Origin: Nitrosarchaeum sp.
GTDB lineage: Archaea > Thermoproteota > Nitrososphaeria > Nitrososphaerales > Nitrosopumilaceae
Assembly: GCF_035968265.1 (NCBI RefSeq)
Contig: NZ_JAVYIM010000006.1
Location: 124,001 to 188,000 of the forward strand
Length of the DNA: 64,000 bases
Direction: 5' to 3'
Part shown: piece by piece, positions 25,836-35,079 of the stretch
Numbering within the stretch: position 1 is the stretch's first letter
Layout: each line of letters starts with the position of its first letter
Notes under the pieces: generated by a model
Told to the model about the DNA's origin: nothing
The model's database searches: none
Seen by the model: only the letters and a program-made list of their open reading frames with translations
Made by a program: the position numbers and the translations under genes

Positions 25836-25917
25836 TTCAATGATATCAGATTATGAACAACTAAAAAACGTTGTCAAGATCCAAATACATAATATTTGAT
25901 TTGAAATATGAAACAGT

Positions 25918-26415
25918 ATGACTCCATTAGAACAAGCAATAATTATGTGGATTCATCTTCTTGCAGCTGCAATCTGGGTGGGTGGCTCTCTTTTTATTGG
26001 AATTGTTTTTTCACCACTTCTAAAAACAATGTATGGTTCAATTGAAGAAAGATTACAAATTATGATTAAAGTTGGTAAGAGATTCAACAAAATTGCTGTT
26101 CCATCATTAATTATTCTAATGGGAACTGGTTTGTACAATTCACATGTACTGTTGAGTAAACCTGATCTGTTAATGGCAACAAGCTATGGTAATTTTCTTG
26201 TAATAAAAATAATTTTAGTCATTGCATTGATCATTACATATGTCATACATGTTAGAGTAATTAGAAAAGATGTAGAAGAAAAAATAATGTCAAAACAAAT
26301 GTCAACTCAACAAATTCAAAAACTAAGAAAAAAAATTATCATACTTGGAGAAATTACTGTAATCCTATCTGTAGCAATTCTATTCTTTGCATCATTACTA
26401 GATGCTGGCGTATGA
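25918..26415 (+). CDS. CopD-like four-helix membrane protein
   Basis: 165 residues with four membrane segments (about 8-30, 55-75, 90-113 and 140-160). The first holds WIHLLAAAIWVGGSLFIG, where the histidine and WxGG resemble the CopD copper-resistance domain and related haem- or copper-linked membrane proteins. A loop after helix three is basic. A copper role would suit an organism reliant on copper enzymes, but that is inference. It overlaps the convergent rtcA by 18 bases. Confidence 0.7.
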   Translation: MTPLEQAIIMWIHLLAAAIWVGGSLFIGIVFSPLLKTMYGSIEERLQIMIKVGKRFNKIAVPSLIILMGTGLYNSHVLLSKPDLLMATSYGNFLVIKIILVIALIITYVIHVRVIRKDVEEKIMSKQMSTQQIQKLRKKIIILGEITVILSVAILFFASLLDAGV

Positions 26416-27420
26416 AATACCCTCAATCCTAATCTCAAAACCGTCATTTAGTTTACCTACTCCATATTTACAACCGGTTATTTTTGAAGCCACAAACAAA
26501 TTTGTCTCTAAATGTTTTGAAATATTTTTAACTCTAAAAACTGTCATTCCATTAGTAAGACATGCTGGTAAAACAAGCATGTCTGCTAGTCGTTCATCAA
26601 CGCCAAGATTATTTTTAATGAAACTTTCTAGATCCAAATTAAATTGCTCAGTTTTTTTATCAAAAATTGAATCAATCCCAATTATTGATTCATCATCCAC
26701 ACTACAAATCAACAAGGATGCTCCTGAATCAATAGCAATTTCTTCATTAATTTGAGATTGAACATTAAATTTTTTTTCAATTAATTTTTTTTCAAAACTT
26801 TCAACATTTCTTTTAATTAATTCATTTGGTAAATTAGAAAACGAACAAAATAATTTTACATTTTTTGTTTTTCTTTGATTTAGTGTAATTGATTTTACTT
26901 TGGATGGTAAAACTTCCAAATTTATTTCTCCACCACCTTTAGGATAATAACCACGTCTAATTACTCTCATTGAAAATTTAATTCCCATTCTTGAATATGC
27001 TTCTCTCAAAACATGTTGAGTATAATCAATTGTAGGACTCCAAAGAGTATCTGTACCTCCTTTGATTGTTAAATTTATTTTTTTTTGACATATTGCAGCT
27101 ACTGGAATCAATACCTGCAGTATCAGAGATATACTTCCTGCAGTTCCAACATCTTCAATTAGATTACAACTTTTGACATTTCTTGGAATGAATTTTAAAG
27201 TTGTAGATCCTATTTTTGCTCCTTCCACATCTGCATCACAAATTTTTTGTAGAATTTTAATTGCTGTAAGATGTTGTGGTCTTAATCCTGAAATATTTCT
27301 ATTTTTTCTTATATTTTCTATTATTACAGCTCGTTTTGTAATGCATGACAATGTAATTGCAGTACGAATTATTTGTCCTCCACCCTCACCAAATTCACCG
27401 TTAATTTTTAGAAATTCCAT
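26398..27420 (-). CDS. rtcA: RNA 3'-terminal phosphate cyclase
   Basis: 340 residues. The enzyme uses ATP to turn RNA 3'-phosphates into 2',3'-cyclic phosphates. Family motifs are EGGGQIIRTAITLS near the N-terminus, GLRPQHLTAIKILQ (about 45-58), the GTAGSISLILQVLIP segment and a KGGG in RRGYYPKGGGEI. A C-terminal KHLETN motif likely supplies the nucleophilic histidine. Full length. No rtcB lies next to it in this window. Confidence 0.92.
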   Translation of the reverse strand: MEFLKINGEFGEGGGQIIRTAITLSCITKRAVIIENIRKNRNISGLRPQHLTAIKILQKICDADVEGAKIGSTTLKFIPRNVKSCNLIEDVGTAGSISLILQVLIPVAAICQKKINLTIKGGTDTLWSPTIDYTQHVLREAYSRMGIKFSMRVIRRGYYPKGGGEINLEVLPSKVKSITLNQRKTKNVKLFCSFSNLPNELIKRNVESFEKKLIEKKFNVQSQINEEIAIDSGASLLICSVDDESIIGIDSIFDKKTEQFNLDLESFIKNNLGVDERLADMLVLPACLTNGMTVFRVKNISKHLETNLFVASKITGCKYGVGKLNDGFEIRIEGISYASI

Positions 27421-27484
27421 GTATTTTCCTATAATTCAGCACTTTATGATAGTTTTTTAAAAAGAAATTATCTAATTATTTTGT

Positions 27485-27979
27485 ATGGATGGATTACTCA
27501 TAGGGAGATTTCAACCATTTCACTTAGGTCATTTAGATGCTTTACATTTTGCATTATCCAAAGTTGATAAATTATGGGTAGGATTAGGTAGTTCCAATAA
27601 GTCATTAGATAAAAACAATCCATTTTCTGTTGAAGAACGAAAAGAAATGATTCTATCTTCAATTGATGATTCTATGAAACAAAGAATTCAAATCTATTTT
27701 ATTCCCGATCTGGATAATCACATTAAATGGATTGAACTTATCAATACAATAGTTCCAAAATCTGATATTATTTTTACTAATGATGAATTAACTAGACATC
27801 TTTATTCAAAACGTAACGTTACAGTAATGTCAATTCCATTTGTCAAAAGAAACATTCTCTCCGGAACAAATATTCGAAATATGATAATATCCGATCAAAA
27901 ATGGGAAGATCTTGTTCCTGAAGGAACTAAACATTTTTTGAATAAAATTAGTGGTAAACAACGATTGAAAAATCTCTAA
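27485..27979 (+). CDS. nadM: Nicotinamide-nucleotide adenylyltransferase
   Basis: 164 residues. It joins NMN and ATP to form NAD. The archaeal NadM signature GRFQPFHLGHLDAL (about 7-20) contains the H-x-G-H nucleotidyltransferase motif. The C-terminal SGTNIRNMI corresponds to the ISSTxxR phosphate-binding motif. ATG at 27485 is close to a TATA-like tract. Length is typical of the archaeal enzyme. Confidence 0.94.
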   Translation: MDGLLIGRFQPFHLGHLDALHFALSKVDKLWVGLGSSNKSLDKNNPFSVEERKEMILSSIDDSMKQRIQIYFIPDLDNHIKWIELINTIVPKSDIIFTNDELTRHLYSKRNVTVMSIPFVKRNILSGTNIRNMIISDQKWEDLVPEGTKHFLNKISGKQRLKNL

Positions 27980-28022
27980 TTATAAATAAACCTCATTAGA
28001 AAGCTACGCTGGAGATATAAAA

Positions 28023-29168
28023 TTGGAATATTTATCGATGCTTCCTGGTCCTACAAATGTACCTGATAGAGTTATGAGAGCAATGCTTGCTCCAATAATT
28101 AATCACAGAAGCGATGACTTTGTTGAATTATACACAGATGTAGTTGAAAAAACACAACAAGTTTTTCAAACTAAAAATGACATAGTTGCACTATCTGCAT
28201 CAGGAACTGGAGCAGTAGAAGCAAGCGTAATTAATATTGTAAAAAAAGGCGATAAAATCATAATTCCTGTAAATGGGGAATTTAGCGGTAGACTCGCAGA
28301 ATTAATTGAAGCCCAAGGAGCTCATGTAATTAAACTTCAAACCCCTCCTGGAGAAAATGCAACTTTTGATAAAATAAAAGAAGCTTTTGATAATAACAAA
28401 GATGTCAAAGCATTCTATGTTGTTCATAATGAAACATCTACAGGAACAATGGTAAATTATCTAGATAGAATTTCTGATTTAACATCACGTAACGATGCAA
28501 TGTATGTTGTAGATTCTGTTTCTATACTTGGTGGTGTAAATCTCCCAGTTGATAAATGGAATATTGATGTATGTATGACCGGTGCCCAAAAAGCAATCGC
28601 TGCACCTCCTGGAATTTCTCCAATATCTATTAGTGCTAAAGCTAAAAAATACATGATTGCTAACCCTCCACCTACAATGTATTTCAATTTAGCAAGATAT
28701 TTCAAATATTATGAAGAATCAAAACATACTCCATTTACTCCAGCATTGCCTTTACTTTATGCATATAGAGAAGCATTATCAATTATGTTAGAAGAAGGAC
28801 TTGAACATGTATTCAAACGACATAAGATTTGTTCTGATGCCCTATATTCTGGTTTAAGTGCAATAGGCCTAACACCATTTGCAAAAAAAGAAGACCGTTC
28901 AATATCTATTATTGCATTAAATTATTTAGATGGTCTAGAAGACAAAATTTTCAGAGATACATTAGCTGAAAAATTCAGAGTGTTGGTAGCCGGAGGATTT
29001 GGAAATCTCAAAGGTAAAGTCTTCAGAGTAGGATGTATGGGAGAAGTTAACAAATATCATGTTATGAGAACAATATCTGCAATTTCATCAACATTAGCAA
29101 TGATGGGTTATGATGCAGATGCCCAAGCAGGTCTCAAAACAGCTGAAGAAAAACTACAAGCTCTATAA
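28023..29168 (+). CDS. Class V aminotransferase (alanine-glyoxylate/serine type)
   Basis: 381 residues. It is a PLP aminotransferase of the serine-pyruvate/alanine-glyoxylate group. MLPGPTNVPDRVMRA opens the protein, ALSASGTGAVEASV is near 56-69, and VVDSVSILGGV (about 162-172) precedes the PLP lysine K190 in MTGAQKA. The start is TTG. The likely role is glyoxylate/serine-glycine metabolism or phosphoserine-type transamination. The exact donor and acceptor cannot be settled from sequence. It lies 41 bases ahead of the FKBP gene on the same strand. Confidence 0.85.
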   Translation: MEYLSMLPGPTNVPDRVMRAMLAPIINHRSDDFVELYTDVVEKTQQVFQTKNDIVALSASGTGAVEASVINIVKKGDKIIIPVNGEFSGRLAELIEAQGAHVIKLQTPPGENATFDKIKEAFDNNKDVKAFYVVHNETSTGTMVNYLDRISDLTSRNDAMYVVDSVSILGGVNLPVDKWNIDVCMTGAQKAIAAPPGISPISISAKAKKYMIANPPPTMYFNLARYFKYYEESKHTPFTPALPLLYAYREALSIMLEEGLEHVFKRHKICSDALYSGLSAIGLTPFAKKEDRSISIIALNYLDGLEDKIFRDTLAEKFRVLVAGGFGNLKGKVFRVGCMGEVNKYHVMRTISAISSTLAMMGYDADAQAGLKTAEEKLQAL

Positions 29169-29209
29169 TCCATGTTAACTTAATATAAGGAAATTCGAGA
29201 CCGATCACA

Positions 29210-29959
29210 TTGACTTTCAATAAAGGTTCATTGATACTAATTGATTATACTGCTAAGGTTAAAGACAATGCAGAGGTTTTTGATACTACTATAGAAGAAG
29301 ATGCAAAAAAACATTCTATTCATGAATCAAATGTAAAATATCAACCAAAACTTGTTTCAATTGGTGAAGTATCATATCCTGTTCTCAAAGGATTAGATGA
29401 AGCATTAGCTAAAACTTCAGTTGGTGATAAACTTACAATTGAAGTTACACCTGACAAGGGATTTGGAGAACGTGATTCAGGTAAAGTTAGAATGATTCCA
29501 ATTAGAAAACTTGGTGAAGATGCAGAAAAAGTTTCTGTAGGTGATACAATTGAGGTTGATAATAAAAGAGGAATTATAAGATATATTGGTTCAGGAAGAG
29601 TCCAAATCGATTATAATCACAGATACGCAGGTAAAACAATTCTTTATGATGTTAATGTAGTAAAATCACTTGAAACTCCAAATGATAAAGTTGATGGTAT
29701 TCTGAAAAATAGATTACCGTTAGAAGACTCAAAGATTGCATTTGAATTAAAAGATAAAGAAGTAAACATCACAATTCCTGAAGAAATACTACGAGCTGAT
29801 GGGCTTCAAATAATGAAACACTTCATACAATTAGATATTTTCAAATTTGTTCCATCATTAGAGAAAGTCAACTTTATTGAAACACATCTTAACAAACAAA
29901 CTCAGACAAAGAAAGCTGAAACCAAAGAAGAAAAAACACCAGAACCAAAAATAGCTTAA
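29210..29959 (+). CDS. Long-type FKBP peptidyl-prolyl isomerase
   Basis: 249 residues. It is a prolyl isomerase and chaperone. The FKBP core starts at GSLILIDYTAKVKDNAEVFDTT, continues with YPVLKGLDEALAKTSVGDK and has GFGERDSGKVRMIP. An inserted flap (about 90-140) matches the IF domain of SlyD/archaeal FKBP26 proteins. A further C-terminal domain (about 155-235) and a charged tail follow, as in long archaeal FKBPs. TTG start. Cytosolic. Confidence 0.9.
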   Translation: MTFNKGSLILIDYTAKVKDNAEVFDTTIEEDAKKHSIHESNVKYQPKLVSIGEVSYPVLKGLDEALAKTSVGDKLTIEVTPDKGFGERDSGKVRMIPIRKLGEDAEKVSVGDTIEVDNKRGIIRYIGSGRVQIDYNHRYAGKTILYDVNVVKSLETPNDKVDGILKNRLPLEDSKIAFELKDKEVNITIPEEILRADGLQIMKHFIQLDIFKFVPSLEKVNFIETHLNKQTQTKKAETKEEKTPEPKIA

Positions 29960-29960
29960 A

Positions 29961-31025
29961 TCAAATTACATTAGTTACTTTTGCAAGATTCAATGCCTTT
30001 TTCTCTGTCATTTCAATTTCTTTTAAAATAGTGTATCTTTCAGGCCTTAATTCTTGTGCAATCATTAGAGCAGTTACAATTTCTTCAGATTTTAATCCAA
30101 TTTGTTTTGCTGATGTTGGTGCCCCAACATCTTTTAATGTTTTTACAATTTTTTTCCAATCTTGTCCTTGTAACTTTGCCATCATAATAGAACCAATACC
30201 GCATTTCTCTCCATGAAGACCTCTTCCAGGTGCAATTTTATCTAAAGCATGTGAAAAAAGATGTTCTGCTCCTGAACATGGTCTACTACTACCTGCAATA
30301 CAAGATGCAACTCCTGCACTAATCAATGCTTCAACAATTACTCTTACATCTAGTCCATTTTTAGCATAATAACTTGAATTTTCCATAACTATCTTTGCAC
30401 TCATTAATGCTAAATCTGCAGAATATCTCCCGTAATACTCACCTGTTTTTTCATGTCCTAACCGCCAATCCTTAACTGCTATGATATTTGCAATAAGATC
30501 ACCACAACCACTAGCTAATAGTTTTGGAGGTGCTTTACGGATTATGTCAATGTCTACAAATACTCCTAATGGTGCTGATGCAACAATAGAATGAGGTTTA
30601 TCACCAACAATGGACACAAACGGACTTGCCATTCCATCATGTGAAGCAGCAGTTGGTACACTTACAAACGGCTTATCTATGTTAAATGCAATCATTTTAG
30701 CAGTATCTACAGAACGACCTCCTCCAATACCTACAATCAAGTCACTTTGATCTTTTTTTACGTCTTTTTGGATCGTATTTATGGCTGGAATTGTATTGTT
30801 TCCAGACATATGCCAAACAAATTTTATTTTATTGGATTTTAATGAACTTTCAATTTTTTTCTGAATAATTTTTGTTACATTTGTTCCGCTGATTAACGAA
30901 ATTTTTTTTGATTTATTGAGGGAATTAACAAACTTTCCAAAATCACCTATGTTTCTCTCCCCAATCTCGATGAGCCTGGGTAGTTCCATCGTATGCGACT
31001 GCATACGATCATGACTTTTTGTCAT
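29961..31025 (-). CDS. egsA: sn-Glycerol-1-phosphate dehydrogenase
   Basis: 354 residues. It reduces dihydroxyacetone phosphate to glycerol-1-phosphate, the backbone of archaeal membrane lipids. The nucleotide loop VGIGGGRSVDTAKMIA is seen near residue 95. The likely metal ligands lie in AASHDGMASPF (Asp), CSGAEHLFSHALD (His) and GLHGEKCGIG (His). The gene is convergent with the FKBP gene. A TATA-like ttatttaaaag lies about 33 bases upstream of its ATG. Confidence 0.95.
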   Translation of the reverse strand: MTKSHDRMQSHTMELPRLIEIGERNIGDFGKFVNSLNKSKKISLISGTNVTKIIQKKIESSLKSNKIKFVWHMSGNNTIPAINTIQKDVKKDQSDLIVGIGGGRSVDTAKMIAFNIDKPFVSVPTAASHDGMASPFVSIVGDKPHSIVASAPLGVFVDIDIIRKAPPKLLASGCGDLIANIIAVKDWRLGHEKTGEYYGRYSADLALMSAKIVMENSSYYAKNGLDVRVIVEALISAGVASCIAGSSRPCSGAEHLFSHALDKIAPGRGLHGEKCGIGSIMMAKLQGQDWKKIVKTLKDVGAPTSAKQIGLKSEEIVTALMIAQELRPERYTILKEIEMTEKKALNLAKVTNVI

Positions 31026-31052
31026 TATTTATCATTTCAATGGAACAAAAAG

Positions 31053-31063
31053 TTATTTAAAAG
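31053..31063. promoter_or_regulatory. TATA-like tract between egsA and proteasome gene
   Basis: ttatttaaaag is near-symmetrical. It is about 33 bases from the egsA start on the minus strand and about 45 from the proteasome TTG on the plus strand, so it fits egsA better. Confidence 0.35.
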
Positions 31064-31101
31064 GGTGTCATGCATTTCCTAATATCTCTAATAGGTGTAT
31101 T

Positions 31102-31734
31102 TTGTCAAATAATGTTGAAGAAAAAATTCTGCACGGGACTACCACTGTAGGTATCAAGGCTAAAGACGGTGTTGTCTTATGCGCTGATATGAGAGCCAGT
31201 GCTGGATATTTTATTGCAAATAACAACACTATGAAAATTCAAAAAATTGATGCACACGCAGGCTTGACTTTAGCTGGAGGTGTGGCAGATGCTCAAAACA
31301 TTGTAGACATACTTCGTTATCATTCAAATCTTCATAGAGTAGAAAAACAGGGACCGATTTCAATTCATTCTCTTGCTAGACTCTGTTCTCTCATATTTCA
31401 TCAGAATCGTGGTTATCCATTCATGGCAGATATTCTCGTTGGTGGTTATGACGCGAATGGTCCTGCATTATTTAATATCGACATGTTTGGTTCAGTTGAA
31501 CAAAAATCTTATGTAACAACAGGTAGTGGCTCTCCTGTAGCATATGGTTTGTTAGAAGAAGAATATAGATCAGATCTAACAGTAGAAGAAGCAAAAAAAA
31601 TTGCTCTAAGAGCAGTAAAAGCCGCAATAGTTAGAAACATTGGTACAGGCGATGGAATTAACATCGCAGTTATGGATAAAGACGGATTCCGTCTTTTGAC
31701 TGAAGAACAAAAGAAAGCAGTCATCGAACTTTAG
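31102..31734 (+). CDS. psmB: Proteasome beta subunit
   Basis: 210 residues. It is the catalytic subunit of the 20S proteasome. A 12-residue propeptide ends in HG, and self-cleavage would expose Thr13 as nucleophile (TTTVGIKAKDGVV). The D and K catalytic partners (CADMRAS and MKIQKID) follow. YVTTGSGSPVAYGLLEEEY and NIGTGDGINIAV are standard. The start is TTG. It is followed eight bases later by the FttA-type nuclease, hinting at co-expression of protein and RNA turnover genes. Confidence 0.95.
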   Translation: MSNNVEEKILHGTTTVGIKAKDGVVLCADMRASAGYFIANNNTMKIQKIDAHAGLTLAGGVADAQNIVDILRYHSNLHRVEKQGPISIHSLARLCSLIFHQNRGYPFMADILVGGYDANGPALFNIDMFGSVEQKSYVTTGSGSPVAYGLLEEEYRSDLTVEEAKKIALRAVKAAIVRNIGTGDGINIAVMDKDGFRLLTEEQKKAVIEL

Positions 31735-31741
31735 TGATTTA

Positions 31742-33679
31742 ATGCAAAGAAAACAGCAACAAAAAGAATTACCTCCTAGCCAAAATATGATGGCGATCAT
31801 ACTGCAAAGTATACCCAAAGAAGCTAAAGTAACAAAAATTGAATATGAAGGACCAAGAATTGCGTTGTATACAAATTCACCACGTTATTTGATGGAAAAC
31901 AACGAAACAATTTCTAATCTTGTTAATATAATTAAAAAAAGAATTGTTGTACGAACTGATGAATCTATCAGAAAATCAGAAGAAGATGCAAGAAAAATTT
32001 TAGCTGAATGTATTCCAAAAGAAGCAAATTTTCAAGGTGCATTCTTTGATACTGCTACAGGCGAAGTTTCAATTGAAGCTAAAAGACCTTGGTTGCTACA
32101 AAGAGATGCAAAAGAATTCAATCATGCTGAAATAACTGAAAAAATAGGTTGGAAACCCCGTATAAGAAAAGCAACTACAATACCGTCTCGTACTATTCAA
32201 ACAATAAATGCAAATCTTAAACTCACAGCTGTTGAACGAAGCAAGCAATTCAAACAAATTGGAGATGAGATATTTAGACCTCGATTAGCACAAAAATCTG
32301 AGGTATCTCTCATAACACTTGGTGGTTTTAGCCAAGTAGGAAGATCTTGCATGCTCTTATCTACTCCTGAAAGTAAAATCCTAGTTGATTGTGGTATAAA
32401 TCCTGGTGCTAAACACCCAATGGATTCTTTTCCTAGATTAGATTTTCTAGATATTACTTTAGACGAACTTGATGCAATAGTGATTGGACATGCACACTTA
32501 GATCACACTGGATTCTTACCTGCATTGTGTAAATTTGGTTATAAAGGACCAATTTATTGTACTGAGCCAACACTACCAATGATGAATCTTATTCAATTAG
32601 ATGCAATCAAAGTCGCTGCTGCACAAGGTAGAACACCAATTTACTCTGAAAGAGATGTTAAACAAATCATGAAACAAGCAATTACTTTACCATATGGTAC
32701 TGTTACAGATATTTCTCCTGACATTAAATTGGTACTTGCAAATGCAGGTCATATTTTAGGTTCAGCTTTATGTCACTTTCATATTGGCAATGGTGATCAT
32801 AATTTTGTTTATTCTGGTGATATTAAATTTGGAAAAAGTATTTTATTTGAAGCAGCCAGTTGGAATTTCCCTAGAGTTGAAACTCTGTTAATTGAAAGTA
32901 CATACGGTGCAAAAGAAGACATCCAACCAACCAGACAAGAAGTAGAATCTGCTTTCATTAATGCAGTAAATAACACTCTTGCTGATGGAGGGAAAGTTCT
33001 CATTCCCATTCCTGCAGTAGGCCGTGCACAAGAAATCATGATGGTAATTGATCATTATATGAAATCCGGTGAAATGGTTGAAGCTCCTGTTTTTACAGAA
33101 GGAATGATTTCAGAAGCTTCTGCAATTCACGAGGCATATCCTGAATACCTTGCTAGAGAACTAAAACAGAAAATCTTAGAAACTGACGATAATCCATTTG
33201 ATTCGGAATACTTTACAAACATTGAGCACGCTGATACACGAGAAGAACCTATGCGAGATAACTCACCATGTATTATTTTAGCAACATCTGGAATGTTAGA
33301 AGGTGGACCTGTCTTAGAATATTTCAAAAATATTGCTCCTGATAAAAAGAACAAAGTCTTGTTTGTTTCATATCAAGTCAATGGAACTATGGGTCGAAGA
33401 GTATTGGATGGTTCAAAACAAGTTACTATGTTAGGTAAAGAAGGAAAAGTAGAAGTTGTTACAATTAATTGCAGTGTTGAAAAACTGGATGGATTCAGTG
33501 GGCACAGCGATTATAATCAACTAATGTCATTTGTTCAAAGACTAAGACCAAAACTTCGTAGAGTACTAGTAAATCACGGAGAACGACGAAAATCAGAAAA
33601 TTTGGCAATGAATATCAGAAGAATGTTCAGAGTTCCTGCACACTATCCTCAGGTTCAAGAAGCGATCAAATTATTTTAG
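31742..33679 (+). CDS. KH-domain beta-CASP ribonuclease (aCPSF1/FttA)
   Basis: 645 residues. In archaea this metallo-beta-lactamase/beta-CASP nuclease cleaves transcripts and terminates transcription. N-terminal KH domains cover about 1-150. The lactamase core has HAHLDHTG at 250-257, and further metal ligands are seen in GHILGSA and in the GDI segment (YSGDIKFG). The beta-CASP region contains IPAVGRAQEIM and ILATSGMLEGGP. The C-terminal VSYQVNGTMGRR and GFSGHSDYN complete the active site. Full length, so functional. Confidence 0.95.
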   Translation: MQRKQQQKELPPSQNMMAIILQSIPKEAKVTKIEYEGPRIALYTNSPRYLMENNETISNLVNIIKKRIVVRTDESIRKSEEDARKILAECIPKEANFQGAFFDTATGEVSIEAKRPWLLQRDAKEFNHAEITEKIGWKPRIRKATTIPSRTIQTINANLKLTAVERSKQFKQIGDEIFRPRLAQKSEVSLITLGGFSQVGRSCMLLSTPESKILVDCGINPGAKHPMDSFPRLDFLDITLDELDAIVIGHAHLDHTGFLPALCKFGYKGPIYCTEPTLPMMNLIQLDAIKVAAAQGRTPIYSERDVKQIMKQAITLPYGTVTDISPDIKLVLANAGHILGSALCHFHIGNGDHNFVYSGDIKFGKSILFEAASWNFPRVETLLIESTYGAKEDIQPTRQEVESAFINAVNNTLADGGKVLIPIPAVGRAQEIMMVIDHYMKSGEMVEAPVFTEGMISEASAIHEAYPEYLARELKQKILETDDNPFDSEYFTNIEHADTREEPMRDNSPCIILATSGMLEGGPVLEYFKNIAPDKKNKVLFVSYQVNGTMGRRVLDGSKQVTMLGKEGKVEVVTINCSVEKLDGFSGHSDYNQLMSFVQRLRPKLRRVLVNHGERRKSENLAMNIRRMFRVPAHYPQVQEAIKLF

Positions 33680-33949
33680 ATCGTATTCTGGTTTCCAGAT
33701 TTTAATATTTGATGGTGCCACAATAATTCTTTCTTCACCCAATCTTGCAATATCTGCACCTTCAGTTTTTGCAATAGAATACAACTCCTCAACTACTTTT
33801 CTGAGCTGTTCAACATTTTTTTGAGCCAACGGTGTAACTCTAAGAATTAAAATCATTTCTTTTTTGATATCTTCTTTAATAGAATGTACATCACTGATGT
33901 CTCGTATAGTAATGGCTTTCAAATATGTGGGATTTTCCTGTTTTTGCAT
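33671..33949 (-). CDS. SepF-like small protein
   Basis: 92 residues of alpha/beta character. The stretch YLKAITIRDISDVHSIKEDI, the strand MILILRVTPLAQKNVEQLRKVVEELYSIAKTEG (split) and the final GEERIIVAPSNIKIW resemble the SepF-type fold that anchors FtsZ in archaea. The short length leaves little room for the usual N-terminal membrane helix, although the first residues could serve. It overlaps the end of the FttA gene by nine bases. Assignment is from pattern memory and is tentative. Confidence 0.55.
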   Translation of the reverse strand: MQKQENPTYLKAITIRDISDVHSIKEDIKKEMILILRVTPLAQKNVEQLRKVVEELYSIAKTEGADIARLGEERIIVAPSNIKIWKPEYDLK

Positions 33950-34022
33950 CCTTGAAGAAAATGCGATCTACTCCTTCAAAAACTCTTCCTTAGTTTTAAC
34001 TAATTCCAAAAAAAATTCATGC

Positions 34023-35030
34023 CTAAATTCTAAATTTAATATATGATTCTTCTTCAGCATGCTCTGTTGTGATTTCGTTTGTAATGTTGTTTTTAGAAAT
34101 AGTAATTGTTGATTGCATTCCCTTTGGTGCATCTGAATATCTTAAGGTAATAGAAGATGCAAATTTTACATGTATATCTGCATTCTTTCCACGTAAAATT
34201 GAAACTGGCCCCATATGATCACGAGTCTGTAATAAAATATCATCAGGCAATGCAATTGCTTTTATCATTTCATTTTCATCTTTATTCCTGCCAACAACAA
34301 ATTTAGTTTGTTCATCTAATCTGAAATGTCTTCCTACTTTTAGTAAATCAATATCATTTATTGTAGGGGTTTCAGTGTGTGAAAATAAATCTTTTGCACG
34401 CAAGCCAAATGTTGGATCAGTTAAAAGACATCCACCACCAGCATTAGGTGGATTTTCAATTCCGTATTTTTTTGCCATCTCTAATTGTGCTCTTCTTGTT
34501 CTTCCCTTAATCATCCCAAGATTTTCTCTTTTGATCAATCCGTTTTTTTCAGGATCTGTTTCTGGAAGTAGTCCTGCAGATAACGGTCTAACAATTTTTC
34601 CTATCAGACCTGAATCTTTTTCAATAGTTCTTAATGAAGGAGCATGTTGACTCATTGGTCTTTGTCCTAACACTTCTCCTGAAATTATAAATTCCGCACC
34701 GATCTCTTCCATGTGTTTTTTTGCAGCATCAAACATCATAGTCCTACAATCAACACATGGATTAAATCCAGCACCAATACCATGTTTTGGATGTTTTAAC
34801 ATCTCAATGTACTCATCACCAAGATACACAGTTTTTAAATTGACATTAAGATCATCAGCTCTTTCTCTAATCTCAAAACCACAACCTCTTCCACAATCAA
34901 AATCACAAAAAGGCGTTTTTATTGCAACAGCTGAAACTTCAAATCCCTGTTCTTGCATCATTCTAACTGCAAGCTGACTATCTAGACCACCAGATAACAG
35001 AGCAACTACTTTCTTTTTTTCATCCGCCAT
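34023..35030 (-). CDS. PP-loop ATPase, tRNA thiolation-like (MnmA/ThiI type)
   Basis: About 335 residues from ATG 35030; the upstream ATG at 35060 would add ten hydrophobic residues that do not belong to the fold. The PP-loop ALLSGGLDSQLAVRMM opens the protein. Conserved cysteines occur in DFDCGRGCGFE, in FNPCVDCRTM and in GGGCLLTDP. A middle ISGEVLGQRPMSQH segment matches tRNA sulfurtransferases. It likely adenylates and thiolates a tRNA uridine, but which position is not clear. It is divergent from the M24 peptidase gene. Confidence 0.75.
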   Translation of the reverse strand: MADEKKKVVALLSGGLDSQLAVRMMQEQGFEVSAVAIKTPFCDFDCGRGCGFEIRERADDLNVNLKTVYLGDEYIEMLKHPKHGIGAGFNPCVDCRTMMFDAAKKHMEEIGAEFIISGEVLGQRPMSQHAPSLRTIEKDSGLIGKIVRPLSAGLLPETDPEKNGLIKRENLGMIKGRTRRAQLEMAKKYGIENPPNAGGGCLLTDPTFGLRAKDLFSHTETPTINDIDLLKVGRHFRLDEQTKFVVGRNKDENEMIKAIALPDDILLQTRDHMGPVSILRGKNADIHVKFASSITLRYSDAPKGMQSTITISKNNITNEITTEHAEEESYIKFRI

Positions 35031-35079
35031 AATAAAAAAAATCAAAATTGCTGTATACAAACTTTACATCATACATAAA

